This document shows, piece by piece, positions 42,582 to 52,300 of a DNA stretch of 64,000 nt. This DNA is from Paenibacillus helianthi. Lineage in GTDB: Bacteria; Bacillota; Bacilli; Paenibacillales; Paenibacillaceae. Location: assembly GCF_001909055.1 (NCBI RefSeq), contig NZ_LVWI01000048.1:1-64000 (forward strand), written 5' to 3'. The notes beneath the pieces were generated by a model. That model made no database searches. It saw nothing but the letters and a program-made list of their open reading frames with translations, and was not told where the DNA came from. Position 1 is the stretch's first letter; every line of letters begins with the position of its first letter. A program made the position numbers and the translations under genes.

Positions 42582-45500
42582 CTACTTCTTCAGCTTGGCT
42601 TGCAACGCCTGACCTGTATAGCTGTCCTGCTCCAGCATCAACTCAGCCGGCGGACATTGGGCGATGATCCGGCCACCGCCCTTACCGCCTTCCGGTCCCA
42701 GGTCCACGATCCAATCCGCTGTCTTGATTACATCCAGATCATGCTCGATGACGATGACCGTATGTCCTTCATCTGCAAGCTTGTGCAGAATATTGAGCAA
42801 ATGCTGGATATCATTGAAGTGCAGCCCAGTGGTCGGCTCATCCAGAATATAGATCATCTTCCCCTTCTTGACTTGACTAAGCTCCTTGGCCAGCTTGACT
42901 CTTTGCGCTTCGCCTCCGCTAAGCGTGGTTGCGCTTTGCCCTAGTTTAATATAGTCCAGCCCGACATCCTGGAATGTACCGAGAATCCGCTTGATCTCTT
43001 TATGCTTGCTGAAAAATTGTGCGGCTTCCTTGACATCCATCTCCAGTACTTCTGCTATGCTCTTTCCATCATAGGTCACTTTGAGAATATCCGGCTTAAA
43101 GCGCTTGCCCTTGCATTCGCTGCACGTAATCCACATATCGGCCAAAAAGTGCATCTCAATTTTGACCTGTCCTTGACCGTGGCATACCTCGCACTGCCCG
43201 GCCGACGAGTTGAAGCTGAAGCTGTCGTAGGAGAACCCCATCTCGCCCGCCTGTTCAGTCTGGGCGAACAGCTTCCTGATCTTGTTGAACAGATCCGTAT
43301 AGGTCGCAGGGTTAGAACGTGGCGTGCGGCCAATCGGATCTTGGGAGACATTGATAACTTTATCCAGCTGATCCAGGCCCGATATTTTCCGGTATGGTCC
43401 CGGCTGGGTATCGCTCCCGTTCAATATTTTCTCCAGCAGCGGTTCCAGGGTTTCGCCAATCAGACTGCTTTTGCCGCTGCCGCTGACACCGGTCACGCAA
43501 GTAAAGGAGCCCAGCGGGATTCTTGCGGTTACATCTCTCAGATTGTTATGGGATGCTCCTTCAAGCACAAGCCAATCCTGAATCGGCTTGTGCTTTCTGG
43601 ACGTTGCCGGGGCTTGAACCGACTTGCTTCCATTCAAGTATTGCCCGGTAATGGACCTTGGGTTGGCCATAACCTCAACCGGTGAGCCGACGGCCATCAC
43701 TTCTCCGCCCAGCACCCCTGCCTTCGGCCCGATGTCCACCAAATAATCGGCCTCCCGCATAATTTCTTCCTCATGCTCAACGACAAGCACGGTATTGCCT
43801 TGATCCCGCAGCTTCAGCAGCGTATGCAGCAGCTTGCGAATGTCCCGTGGATGAAGCCCGATGGAAGGCTCATCCAGTACGTAGAGCACGCCAACCATGC
43901 CGCTGCTCAGATGGCTGGCCAAGCGCACGCGCTGCCCTTCTCCCCCGGATAAGGTTGGTGCCGTCCGATTCAGTGTAAGATAGTGCAGCCCGACGTTCAT
44001 CATGAAGGAGAGCCGGTTGTAGATTTCTATAATCAGCTCTTCTCCGATGTCCAGCATGTCTGCATCGAGAGATTCATATACGCCCTTGATCCATTCCAGC
44101 ATCTCTGCAATGGAGGATGAGCTGACCTCCGAGATATTCTTGCCTCTGAGCCGGACCGCCCTTGCTTCCTTGCATAGCCGGGTTCCTCCGCAGCCTTGAC
44201 ATTCCGCAGACTCCATATAGGTGCCGTATTTCTTCTTGGAGGCTTCCGATTCCGTTTCGTAATACAGACGGGACAGCTCCGGCACAAGCCCTTTGATCGG
44301 CTTCGCGGTTTCTTTGTTGCCCAGCGTAGACTGGAACTTGACCTTCTCCTGGCCTGACCCGTAGAAAATAATCCGATGAAACCATTCGGGAAGATCCTTC
44401 CATGGACTCTCAATATCCAATCCATAGTGGGCATAGACGACATCCAGCGGGCCTGTTGGCCAGGTTGTCTTCTTGCCTTCCCTCAGGTTGCCAAACCATT
44501 TCAGGGCACCGTCAAGAATGGACAAGTTAGGATCATCCACCAGAAGCTCCGGGGAGATGTCCTGCTTCGTTCCAAGGCCGTTGCATTCCGGGCACATGCC
44601 GAGCGGTGTATTGAAGCTGAAATGCTGGGAGCTGAGCTCCGGGAAGCTAGAGTGACAGCAAGGACAGATCATCTTCGTTGTGAACAGGTAGGCGGCATCC
44701 TGTAATTCAGCGGAGATGGTATACTTGGCCGCTTTGAGAAGCTCTTGGATGGAGCCGGTCAGTCGCTGGATGAACGTTTCCCGTTCCACGGCTGAAGCAG
44801 CCGACTTATCGGGAACAGTAAAACGTTCGCCGATTAGCTCAACATTCCAGCTCTTGACCGCTTGGGATACATCCAGCTCACCCGCAGACTGCCGTCTTCC
44901 GTTGACCCGAAGCTCTGTTACGCCTCTCTTCTGCAAATCCTGAACGGTATAACTTATATCCCCGGTATACTGAACCAGAACAGGTGCAAACAGCTGGAAT
45001 GTATCCCTTGCGGACAAAGAGCCGTACAAGGCTGCGGCAATATCCGCAGGTCCTTGCGGGTGTATTGCCGTGCCGCATTTCAGACATTCCCGGAATCCGA
45101 TCCGCGAGTACAACAACCGCAGGTAACTGGAAATCTCCGTAACGGTCCCAACGGTGGAGCGGGGGTTATTGCTTAATGTTTTTTGTTCAATGGCAATGGC
45201 GGGACTGAGCCCGTGGATGGAATCTACCTTGGGCCGTTCCACTTTATCCATATATTTGCGAACATAGGGCGACATGCCAACCATAAACCTGCGCTGCGCC
45301 TCGGCATAAATCGTATCAAACACCAGGGAGGATTTTCCACTGCCGCTTAGCCCGGTGAAGACAACCATCCGGTTTTTAGGTATTTTCAGATGAACATCTT
45401 TCAAATTATGATGTTTGGCGCCCTCGATCACCAGCTGATCTATAACGACTTCTTCTCCCGTATCCCATTTGGACGAGTCAAAGCTGCGGAAGCTGTCCGG

Positions 45501-46430
45501 GGGGCTGCCGACTACGATGCGGGACGTATCTTGAGCCTTCCCGCGCAAGTCTTCTGTTGTGCTTTGCTGCTGATCCAGCTTAGTCCGAACAGGAGACGAG
45601 AGGAAGACATCTGTTTCGAAGAGGGCTCTCATAGCCTCAAAGCCGTCATTTCCAACTGACAAAATATCCGCTATCTTCTGCAGATGGTCGAGATCATCTT
45701 TTTTCATATCTTTTCTGGCACGGAATCCCCACCAGTTATCCCAAGGCGATACTTCATATTTATTAAGGGATACAAAGTTGCGAATCAGGTTGCCCCGGAT
45801 AAAGCCCAGCCCTGTGTCCTGCTTATACCCGAAAAGACGGTCATCGAGCAGGTTTTTGCGGCACTTCGTCCAGACCTCCTCGGAACGGTAAAACTTCTCC
45901 TGCGGAATGTCATCCGGCCCGAAGAACAGTCCCAAGGAGCTGCGAAGCGTCTCATCCAGAGAAGCATCCGCCAACACCCAGCGCTCCTCCTCTTCTTTCC
46001 AATACTCACAGAGCCAGTGGGCAGGATAGAAGTCGGTGCGGTAAGCGGAGAAGCCGCACAGCACACGCGCTGGTATCCCTTGATGGCGCAACATGGAGCA
46101 CAACATAACGTTGATATCCCGTGAAGTCAGCAGCAGCCGGTCTTTGGGTTCCCTGCGCACGTTCAGCGGTTCGGACTGAAGCTCATAGAGCTTGCCCAGC
46201 AGCCTGGCGGCATAACGCAGCTCCACCTCTTCCTTCCGGTTATTCGTCAGCTTCACTCCATAAAGATCTGCATGCTGAAAATCAATTGCCAGGCCTTGAA
46301 TCAGCAAGCACAGATCATTGGGCTGGGCGGGTAGGTCATTATAGAGAGCGGACCATTCGCCAGGGTCAGTTATCCCTCCGTGCTGTCGGTAGTACTCTTT
46401 GAGCTTTGTATCTGTATGCAAGTATCTCAT
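42582..46430 (-). CDS. UvrA-like ABC ATPase with N-terminal transglutaminase-like domain
   Basis: 1282 residues, about 330 longer than UvrA. Residues about 80-160 have a transglutaminase-like (TGc) core: LCSMLRHQGIPARVLCGF with Cys near 111, AHWLCEYW (His near 137) and VLADASLD (Asp near 152). From about 330 a full UvrA follows: Walker A GLSGSGKSS (about 362) and GVSGSGKSS (about 980), signatures LSGGEGQRVRLA and LSGGEAQRVKLA, and zinc CxxC pairs (CPCC/CPEC, CEVC/CSEC). UvrA finds DNA lesions; UvrA-like proteins in antibiotic clusters (DrrC type) give self-resistance to DNA-binding products. The fused protease/transferase-like domain is unusual. GGAGGGG precedes the ATG. Confidence 0.85.
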   Translation of the reverse strand: MRYLHTDTKLKEYYRQHGGITDPGEWSALYNDLPAQPNDLCLLIQGLAIDFQHADLYGVKLTNNRKEEVELRYAARLLGKLYELQSEPLNVRREPKDRLLLTSRDINVMLCSMLRHQGIPARVLCGFSAYRTDFYPAHWLCEYWKEEEERWVLADASLDETLRSSLGLFFGPDDIPQEKFYRSEEVWTKCRKNLLDDRLFGYKQDTGLGFIRGNLIRNFVSLNKYEVSPWDNWWGFRARKDMKKDDLDHLQKIADILSVGNDGFEAMRALFETDVFLSSPVRTKLDQQQSTTEDLRGKAQDTSRIVVGSPPDSFRSFDSSKWDTGEEVVIDQLVIEGAKHHNLKDVHLKIPKNRMVVFTGLSGSGKSSLVFDTIYAEAQRRFMVGMSPYVRKYMDKVERPKVDSIHGLSPAIAIEQKTLSNNPRSTVGTVTEISSYLRLLYSRIGFRECLKCGTAIHPQGPADIAAALYGSLSARDTFQLFAPVLVQYTGDISYTVQDLQKRGVTELRVNGRRQSAGELDVSQAVKSWNVELIGERFTVPDKSAASAVERETFIQRLTGSIQELLKAAKYTISAELQDAAYLFTTKMICPCCHSSFPELSSQHFSFNTPLGMCPECNGLGTKQDISPELLVDDPNLSILDGALKWFGNLREGKKTTWPTGPLDVVYAHYGLDIESPWKDLPEWFHRIIFYGSGQEKVKFQSTLGNKETAKPIKGLVPELSRLYYETESEASKKKYGTYMESAECQGCGGTRLCKEARAVRLRGKNISEVSSSSIAEMLEWIKGVYESLDADMLDIGEELIIEIYNRLSFMMNVGLHYLTLNRTAPTLSGGEGQRVRLASHLSSGMVGVLYVLDEPSIGLHPRDIRKLLHTLLKLRDQGNTVLVVEHEEEIMREADYLVDIGPKAGVLGGEVMAVGSPVEVMANPRSITGQYLNGSKSVQAPATSRKHKPIQDWLVLEGASHNNLRDVTARIPLGSFTCVTGVSGSGKSSLIGETLEPLLEKILNGSDTQPGPYRKISGLDQLDKVINVSQDPIGRTPRSNPATYTDLFNKIRKLFAQTEQAGEMGFSYDSFSFNSSAGQCEVCHGQGQVKIEMHFLADMWITCSECKGKRFKPDILKVTYDGKSIAEVLEMDVKEAAQFFSKHKEIKRILGTFQDVGLDYIKLGQSATTLSGGEAQRVKLAKELSQVKKGKMIYILDEPTTGLHFNDIQHLLNILHKLADEGHTVIVIEHDLDVIKTADWIVDLGPEGGKGGGRIIAQCPPAELMLEQDSYTGQALQAKLKK

Positions 46431-46482
46431 ATTCCCCTCCGCTGGACGTTGTACCCAAGGCCAATCGATATGCGCTGGGTTA

Positions 46483-47904
46483 TTATTTGAATGCCATAGC
46501 CTCCGTCAAACCTGTGGACTGCTTAAGTTTATTAAGATACAGATAGCACCAGCCTAAGGCGAACACCATCATAACAAGATTAATCGCGGCCATCGCATAG
46601 AAAATACCGGTGGCGCCCGCGTCATACCAATAGAACAGCATATACGACACAGGAATGGTCAGAAGCCCCATGCGCAGAATGTCGAGAATGAGCCCCGGCA
46701 TTGCTCTTCCGGTTGCCTGGAAGGAGCTGGTAACTACAATAGCTGCCACTACGCCCAGATAAGAGAACGAAACAATCCGCACCTGTCTTACGGCGCCCTC
46801 TACCACATCGGATACTCCCGTGAGCATGGAGAAGATATACGGCGCCAAGCCGTTGTAGATAAGAACAAGCACGATGCAAAGCGCAAGCGACAGCAGCACA
46901 TTGGTCTTGAAAATGCTGAGCACGCGGGACATATTTCCACTGCCATAGTTCTGACCGATCTGGGTCAATGCAGCGCTGCCAAAGCCATAGCCTGCCAGCA
47001 AAAGCAGCTCGTCGATTCTTCCGACAATGATCCAGGAGTTCATTGCATGCTCGCTGATGGAGCCCATTAAATTGTTAATAACTGCGCTTGCAACCGACAA
47101 AGAGATCATGCTGAGCGTCTGCGGCAGACCGATATAGGCTATCTTGCCAATCACCGAACGTTCCACATGTCTGGCTTTCCAGTTGACAGGAAGACTCGAT
47201 TTCTTGCTGCGGAACAGGTTGATTACAAATAACAGAGAGACGGTGATCGAGATTGTGGTGGCCAATGCGGCGCCGGCAACGCCCATATTCAGCCCGAATA
47301 TAAAGATCGGGTCGAGGATAATGTTGACTACCGTGGAGAGCAGCATAGCCATTCCGTAATATTTGGATAGACCTTCGCCCTGCAGCACGCCCAGAAGCGT
47401 CTGAAATACCAGCATCATCCCGAGTCCGGGGAGAATCCAGTGCAAGTAGGTCAGCCCGTTGTTCAGTGCTTCCTCACTCATCTGGGAGCCGGACAGGAAC
47501 GGGAGAATATTGTCAGAGAATAGATAGATTACGGCAATGGAGAATAGTGCCAGCCCAACCGCCAGCCAAATGCCCGAACCCGCCGCCCTGTCGGTTACCT
47601 GCTTGTTCTTCTCACCGATCCCTCTTGCCACAATCGAGCTCATCCCGGTGAACAGGCCGAGACTCATGGCAAGGAAACACATATGTATCGGAAAGACCAG
47701 CCCGATTCCGGTCATTAATGCTGTCGAGGACTTGTCGATCATAGAGATGAACACCGTATTGGTTATACCATAGCCAAGCAGCATTAATTGCCCAATGATG
47801 ACCGGCACAGCCAGCTTGATCGATGTGGGAGCAATCGGTCCTCTCAATATCTCATCGGATAGTCCGCCCCCCGCTTTCTCTATGGAATTGTTAGATTCAC
47901 TCAT
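46483..47904 (-). CDS. MATE family efflux transporter
   Basis: 473 residues, twelve membrane helices in two homologous halves, with the family pattern of polar residues in helices 1 and 7 (PVIIGQLMLLGYGITNTVFI; GKIAYIGLPQTLSMISLSVA). A Na+ or H+ driven exporter, most probably for the cluster product or its precursor. It lies between the aminotransferase and the UvrA-like gene, 83 bases after the former. Confidence 0.9.
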   Translation of the reverse strand: MSESNNSIEKAGGGLSDEILRGPIAPTSIKLAVPVIIGQLMLLGYGITNTVFISMIDKSSTALMTGIGLVFPIHMCFLAMSLGLFTGMSSIVARGIGEKNKQVTDRAAGSGIWLAVGLALFSIAVIYLFSDNILPFLSGSQMSEEALNNGLTYLHWILPGLGMMLVFQTLLGVLQGEGLSKYYGMAMLLSTVVNIILDPIFIFGLNMGVAGAALATTISITVSLLFVINLFRSKKSSLPVNWKARHVERSVIGKIAYIGLPQTLSMISLSVASAVINNLMGSISEHAMNSWIIVGRIDELLLLAGYGFGSAALTQIGQNYGSGNMSRVLSIFKTNVLLSLALCIVLVLIYNGLAPYIFSMLTGVSDVVEGAVRQVRIVSFSYLGVVAAIVVTSSFQATGRAMPGLILDILRMGLLTIPVSYMLFYWYDAGATGIFYAMAAINLVMMVFALGWCYLYLNKLKQSTGLTEAMAFK

Positions 47905-47987
47905 AGATTCCCAGCTCCAATCTCCTATTTTTTTGAATTACATACATATGTTACACTAATAGTAATAAAATAATCAACTTGCATTTC

Positions 47988-49265
47988 TCAAAGAATAGAA
48001 GAGGCCAAAGGTTCTCCCGAAGCGATCAATCGGATGGTTTGCTTGATAATCTCGCAGCCTTGCAGCAGCAAATCCTGTTCAATCATCAGAGGCGGCATGA
48101 TCTTCAGAACGGTATCATTGCGTCCGACCCGCTCAATGATCAACCCGGCCTGGAAGCAGGCTTTGGCTACACGCTCTGCACTCATCGGATCAGCGCAGCC
48201 TCCGAAATCTATTCCCCATATCAGTCCAATCCCGCGTATGTCTACCTCCGGAATCAAAGGTTTGATCTCATTGCGCAGGAAATTTTCGATGATAGCCCCC
48301 TTCTGCAATACAGATTGATCTAAATTCTCGTTGCTTCGCAATTCCAATGCAGCCGAAGCCCCAACAAAGGCCATCTGATTCCCGCGGAAGGTTCCATTGT
48401 GCTCGCCCGGACTCCAGACATCCAGCTCCGGCTTCAGCAGCAGCAAAGACATAGGCAGTCCATAACCGCTGATCGATTTGGACAATACGATTAGATCGGG
48501 CTGCACATTCGTGCGTTCAAAGGAAAAGAATGATCCTGTTCTGCCGCAGCCTACCTGAATGTCATCGACGATCAGCAGCACATCGTGCTGTTTGCAGAGC
48601 GCAGCCAGCTGTTCCAGCCACTGCGCAGGAGCAACATAAATTCCCCCTTCCGCCTGCACCGTCTCGATGATAACGGCAGCCGGCTTCTCCACGCCGGAAT
48701 GGGTATCCGAGAGCAGTGCCTCCAAGTAGCCCAGAGTATCGAAATTTTTGAGATACCCGTCGCAGTAAGGAATGAAGGTCACATTGTGTAGCGGCATACC
48801 TGCACCTGCACGGGAAGAGCGATTGCTCGTCGCCGCCAAGCTTCCGAGGGACATCCCATGAAACCCGCCCATGAACGAGATGATGCCTGCGCGTTGGGTG
48901 ACCTTACGGGCTATCTTCATGGCGGCCTCCACTGCATTGGTGCCTGTCGGCCCGCAGAATTGCAGCTTGTATTCCATTCCACGGGGGCTTAAGATATGTT
49001 CCTGGAAATCCGTCATAAACTGCTGCTTGGCCTCTGTGTACATATCCAGGCCGTGAATGATGCTGTCCTCCTGCAAATACGCGATCAGACGCTCTTTGAT
49101 GTAAGGGTGATTGTGCCCGTAATTGAGGGCACCCGCTCCGGCAAAAAAATCAATGTACGGTCTGTCGTCGGAGGAGTAAAGAATGGAGCCTTTGGCTTTG
49201 CCAAAAGTAGTTGGGAATGACCGGCAATACGATTTTACATTTGATTCGAGCTCTTCATGAATCAC
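47988..49265 (-). CDS. EctB-like diaminobutyrate--2-oxoglutarate aminotransferase
   Basis: 425 residues, class III PLP aminotransferase. FFAGAGALNYGHNHP, FCGPTGTNAVEAA, DDIQVGCGRTG and the PLP lysine in LSKSISGYGLPM match EctB, which makes L-2,4-diaminobutyrate from aspartate semialdehyde. The GTG at 49265 is chosen: AAGGGAG lies eight bases before it and the protein then begins as EctB does; an ATG at 49316 lies inside the terminator loop region. No ectA or ectC is near, so ectoine is not the purpose; the second NRPS adenylation domain reads Dab, which this enzyme should supply. Confidence 0.85.
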   Translation of the reverse strand: MIHEELESNVKSYCRSFPTTFGKAKGSILYSSDDRPYIDFFAGAGALNYGHNHPYIKERLIAYLQEDSIIHGLDMYTEAKQQFMTDFQEHILSPRGMEYKLQFCGPTGTNAVEAAMKIARKVTQRAGIISFMGGFHGMSLGSLAATSNRSSRAGAGMPLHNVTFIPYCDGYLKNFDTLGYLEALLSDTHSGVEKPAAVIIETVQAEGGIYVAPAQWLEQLAALCKQHDVLLIVDDIQVGCGRTGSFFSFERTNVQPDLIVLSKSISGYGLPMSLLLLKPELDVWSPGEHNGTFRGNQMAFVGASAALELRSNENLDQSVLQKGAIIENFLRNEIKPLIPEVDIRGIGLIWGIDFGGCADPMSAERVAKACFQAGLIIERVGRNDTVLKIMPPLMIEQDLLLQGCEIIKQTIRLIASGEPLASSIL

Positions 49266-49297
49266 TATAATCGCTCCCTTCGCCATATTCACTACAA

Positions 49298-49338
49298 AAA
49301 AAGTAATAATCGCCAATAAATGGCGATTATTACTTTTT
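49298..49338 (-). terminator. Terminator/attenuator between the NRPS and aminotransferase genes
   Basis: An 18-base perfect inverted repeat (49298-49315 with 49321-49338) with a five-base loop and A/T tracts at its ends. Placed right after the NRPS stop (49347), it should stop most transcripts from the PKS/NRPS genes and let a fraction read through to the aminotransferase and export genes. Confidence 0.8.
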
Positions 49339-49346
49339 CATATCTA

Positions 49347-52300
49347 TTATTTTTTCTTCAAATAGCCATTCTGCACAAAGTATTCTACGTATTTACGGAT
49401 GTGTTCCTTGCCGATCGGTTCGAAGCTGATGTCCGTCTCTCTAAGGCCGATCTTCAGATTCTTCAGATCATAGACATGCACTGCCCGCGAGTCTTGACTA
49501 TCAGCGGCCTTCCATACTTCGTCTGGGATTTGTCCAGAGACGCTTGCCTTCGCTTGGAGCTCTTCCATCTGTCTTCTCCATGTGTGGAAGGGCAATTCCT
49601 TAACCGGGAATCCGGCTTCGGTCAGCCATTCCGCCAAGTCACACAGCTCGAAGGAATACGGGGAGGCGACATTAAAATTGCGGTTCAGACATTTCGGGAG
49701 GCTCGATAGCCGCACGATCGCCTGACTTGCCTGCTCCACCGGCAGCCAGTTGAATTTGAACCGTCCTTTGGGGATTATTCCCGCTTCTGCGATGCTCTGC
49801 AATGTTTTGGCTGCAAAGTCATTGTTGTTCCAGATGCCGGTCCGGCTGTGTCCCGAGATGATGTCGGGTCTGTAAATGGTAACTAGCATTCCCTGCTCTC
49901 TGGCCCGCTGCACCAGCTTCTCCGCCACCCATTTACTCTGGGTATATCCGAGCGTCTGGTCCAGCTTCCTGTTGTGAACCAGCTCCGCATTGTCGCCGAT
50001 CACGATGTCACGTTGAAACATGCCGGATCTTGCTTCGGTATTCTCAAAGACGGAGGTGGTAGAAATGTAATGTACCGGCTTGATTCTGGATTGGGCGGCC
50101 AGCTTCAGCACCTCCGCTGTTCCGTTCACATTGGCCTTCTTCAGCACCTGGTACGGATAAGCAAAATTTACATATGCGCCATTATGGAAGATGAGGTCGA
50201 TCTTGCGCGCCAGTTCGTCATATTGATCGCTGGCAAGCCCCAGCAGCGGCTGCTCCAAATCTCCAACCACAGGAATCACTCTGTCAAGCAGCTTCTCCCG
50301 CCAGAGCAGATGCTTCCGGAGCGTACGTTCCAGCCTGTCACGGGCTTCAGCCACATTCTTCGCGCGAATCAGACAATGGACCACCGCCGTCTCATGCAAT
50401 TCAAGAAGGTTCACCAGCAGATATATTCCCAGATGTCCCGTCGCACCGGTCAGCAGGATGTTCCGCGGTCTGTCCCACTCCGGATAAGCCACCTCTGCCT
50501 GTATGGCCTCTGCCTCCAGACTGCCGGCCCATGCTTCTTCCATTTCGTCTACATGTTCGTCCTCCTTGTCAAACCGTCGGGCCATTTCGCGGATGTTCGG
50601 ATTCTCCAAAAATTCCATCAGGGAAATATCCGCCGACAGCTCCCGCTTCAGCTCGTCAAGCAGCTTGATCGCCAGGAATGAATGGCCGCCGACCAGAAAA
50701 AAGTCGTTCGTAACACCGAGGTTCTCCAACTGAAGAACCCGCTGCCAGATTGCAACCATCCGCCGCTCCGTTTCAGTTGCCGGCTGGACGATATCGCGCA
50801 TGGATACCTTCAATGCCAAGTCCGGCCCCGGCAGAGCCTTGCGGTCGATCTTGCCGTTGCTGGTCAACGGGAAGGCGTCAAGCCGGATAAAGATCGTCGG
50901 CACCATGTATTCCGGGAGCTTGCTCCGCGCATAATCCTGTAATTCGTCGAGCGGCAGATTGCTTGGCCCGTTCTCTGTATAGTAACCGATCAGGATGCTC
51001 TCGCCTGTCTGATCCTGCTTCGCAAGCACAACCGCGGCCCCGACGGAGGGATGACGTGCAAGTACCTCCTCAATCTCGCCCACTTCAATCCGCAGGCCGC
51101 GCACCTTCACCTGGTAGTCCGCTCTGCCCAGAAATTCAATGCTGCCGTCCGGCAAGTACCGCGCCATATCGCCCGAACGGTACATCCGCTCAGTACCGCC
51201 CTCTCTGAACGGGTTCGCGACGAATTTCTCGGCGTTCAGCTTCGGCCGGTTCAGATAACCTGCCGCAACTCCCTTGCCGCCAATACAGAGCTCACCCGCT
51301 ACACCAATGGGAACCGGCTTCAGTTCCGGGTCCACAATGTAGATGTCGGTATTCGGGAAGGGCCTGCCGATGGGGACAAAGCCCTGATTGTCGGAATCCA
51401 GCTCCGCGCAATCCACATAGGTACTGTCAATGGTAACCTCTGTCACCCCATAGGCGTTGATAAACCGTGTACCCTTGGCGAAATAACGGCGGAACTCCTG
51501 CAAATCCTTCATATTCCAGCTGTCAGAGCTTATGATCACGGTCTGCATGGTATCCAGCATTATGCCTGCATTCTTCATGTATTGAACCAGATGCCGCATC
51601 ACCGCCGGCACAAATTCTGCAATATGAATGCCCTCTTCAACGATCAGACGGTGCAGCTGGACAGGATCTATTACGCTTTCCCTTGGGCAGAGCACCAGCC
51701 GGCCGCCTGAACAGAGCGCCCGCATCAGATCGCCAATAAATACGTCGAACGTGAAGGCCGCCATCTGCAAATGAATCCTGTTGTTCTTCTCAAGTAAGTA
51801 AACATCCCGATATCCGCAGAAAATGTTGACAGCACTGCCATGCGTAATGCCTACACCTTTGGGCGTTCCCGTTGAGCCGGAGGTGTAGATCACATAGGCC
51901 AGACTCTCGGACTGCGGCGGATCGCCGGGGTTGTCGTCCCTGCAGCGGTCCAGTTGGTCCTGCATTGAATCCAGACAGATGATGGTGGACTGCTGCGCAT
52001 CGAAGCTCGGCTCCATATCGGAGGTGGTTATAATGATTCCGGCATTGGCGTCTGCGGTTATAAATCCGATCCGCTCCCGCGGATAAGCGGGGTCAATCGG
52101 CACGTAGGCGCAGCCCGCTTTGAAGACGGCAAGCACGGATACGACCGTCTCCATCGATTTCTCCAGGCAGATTCCCACTACTCCGCCTTGTTTCGTGCTG
52201 ATGGAGCGCAGGAAGTGTGCCAACCGGTTAGCCCGTGCATTTAGCTCTCCATAGGTGATCGATGCAGATTGGCCGCCTGCTCCCCGTGCGGTAACGGCAA

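Noticed and set aside
47988..49265. Part of an ectoine operon
   Set aside because: No ectA or ectC; position inside a PKS/NRPS cluster with a Dab-type A domain explains it better.
49298..49338. Possible insertion scar (perfect inverted repeat)
   Set aside because: Stem, short loop and T-tract at a gene end fit a terminator; nothing mobile is near.
49974..50681. 235-codon plus-strand ORF opposite the NRPS reductase domain
   Set aside because: Antisense shadow; the opposite frame has intact reductase motifs.
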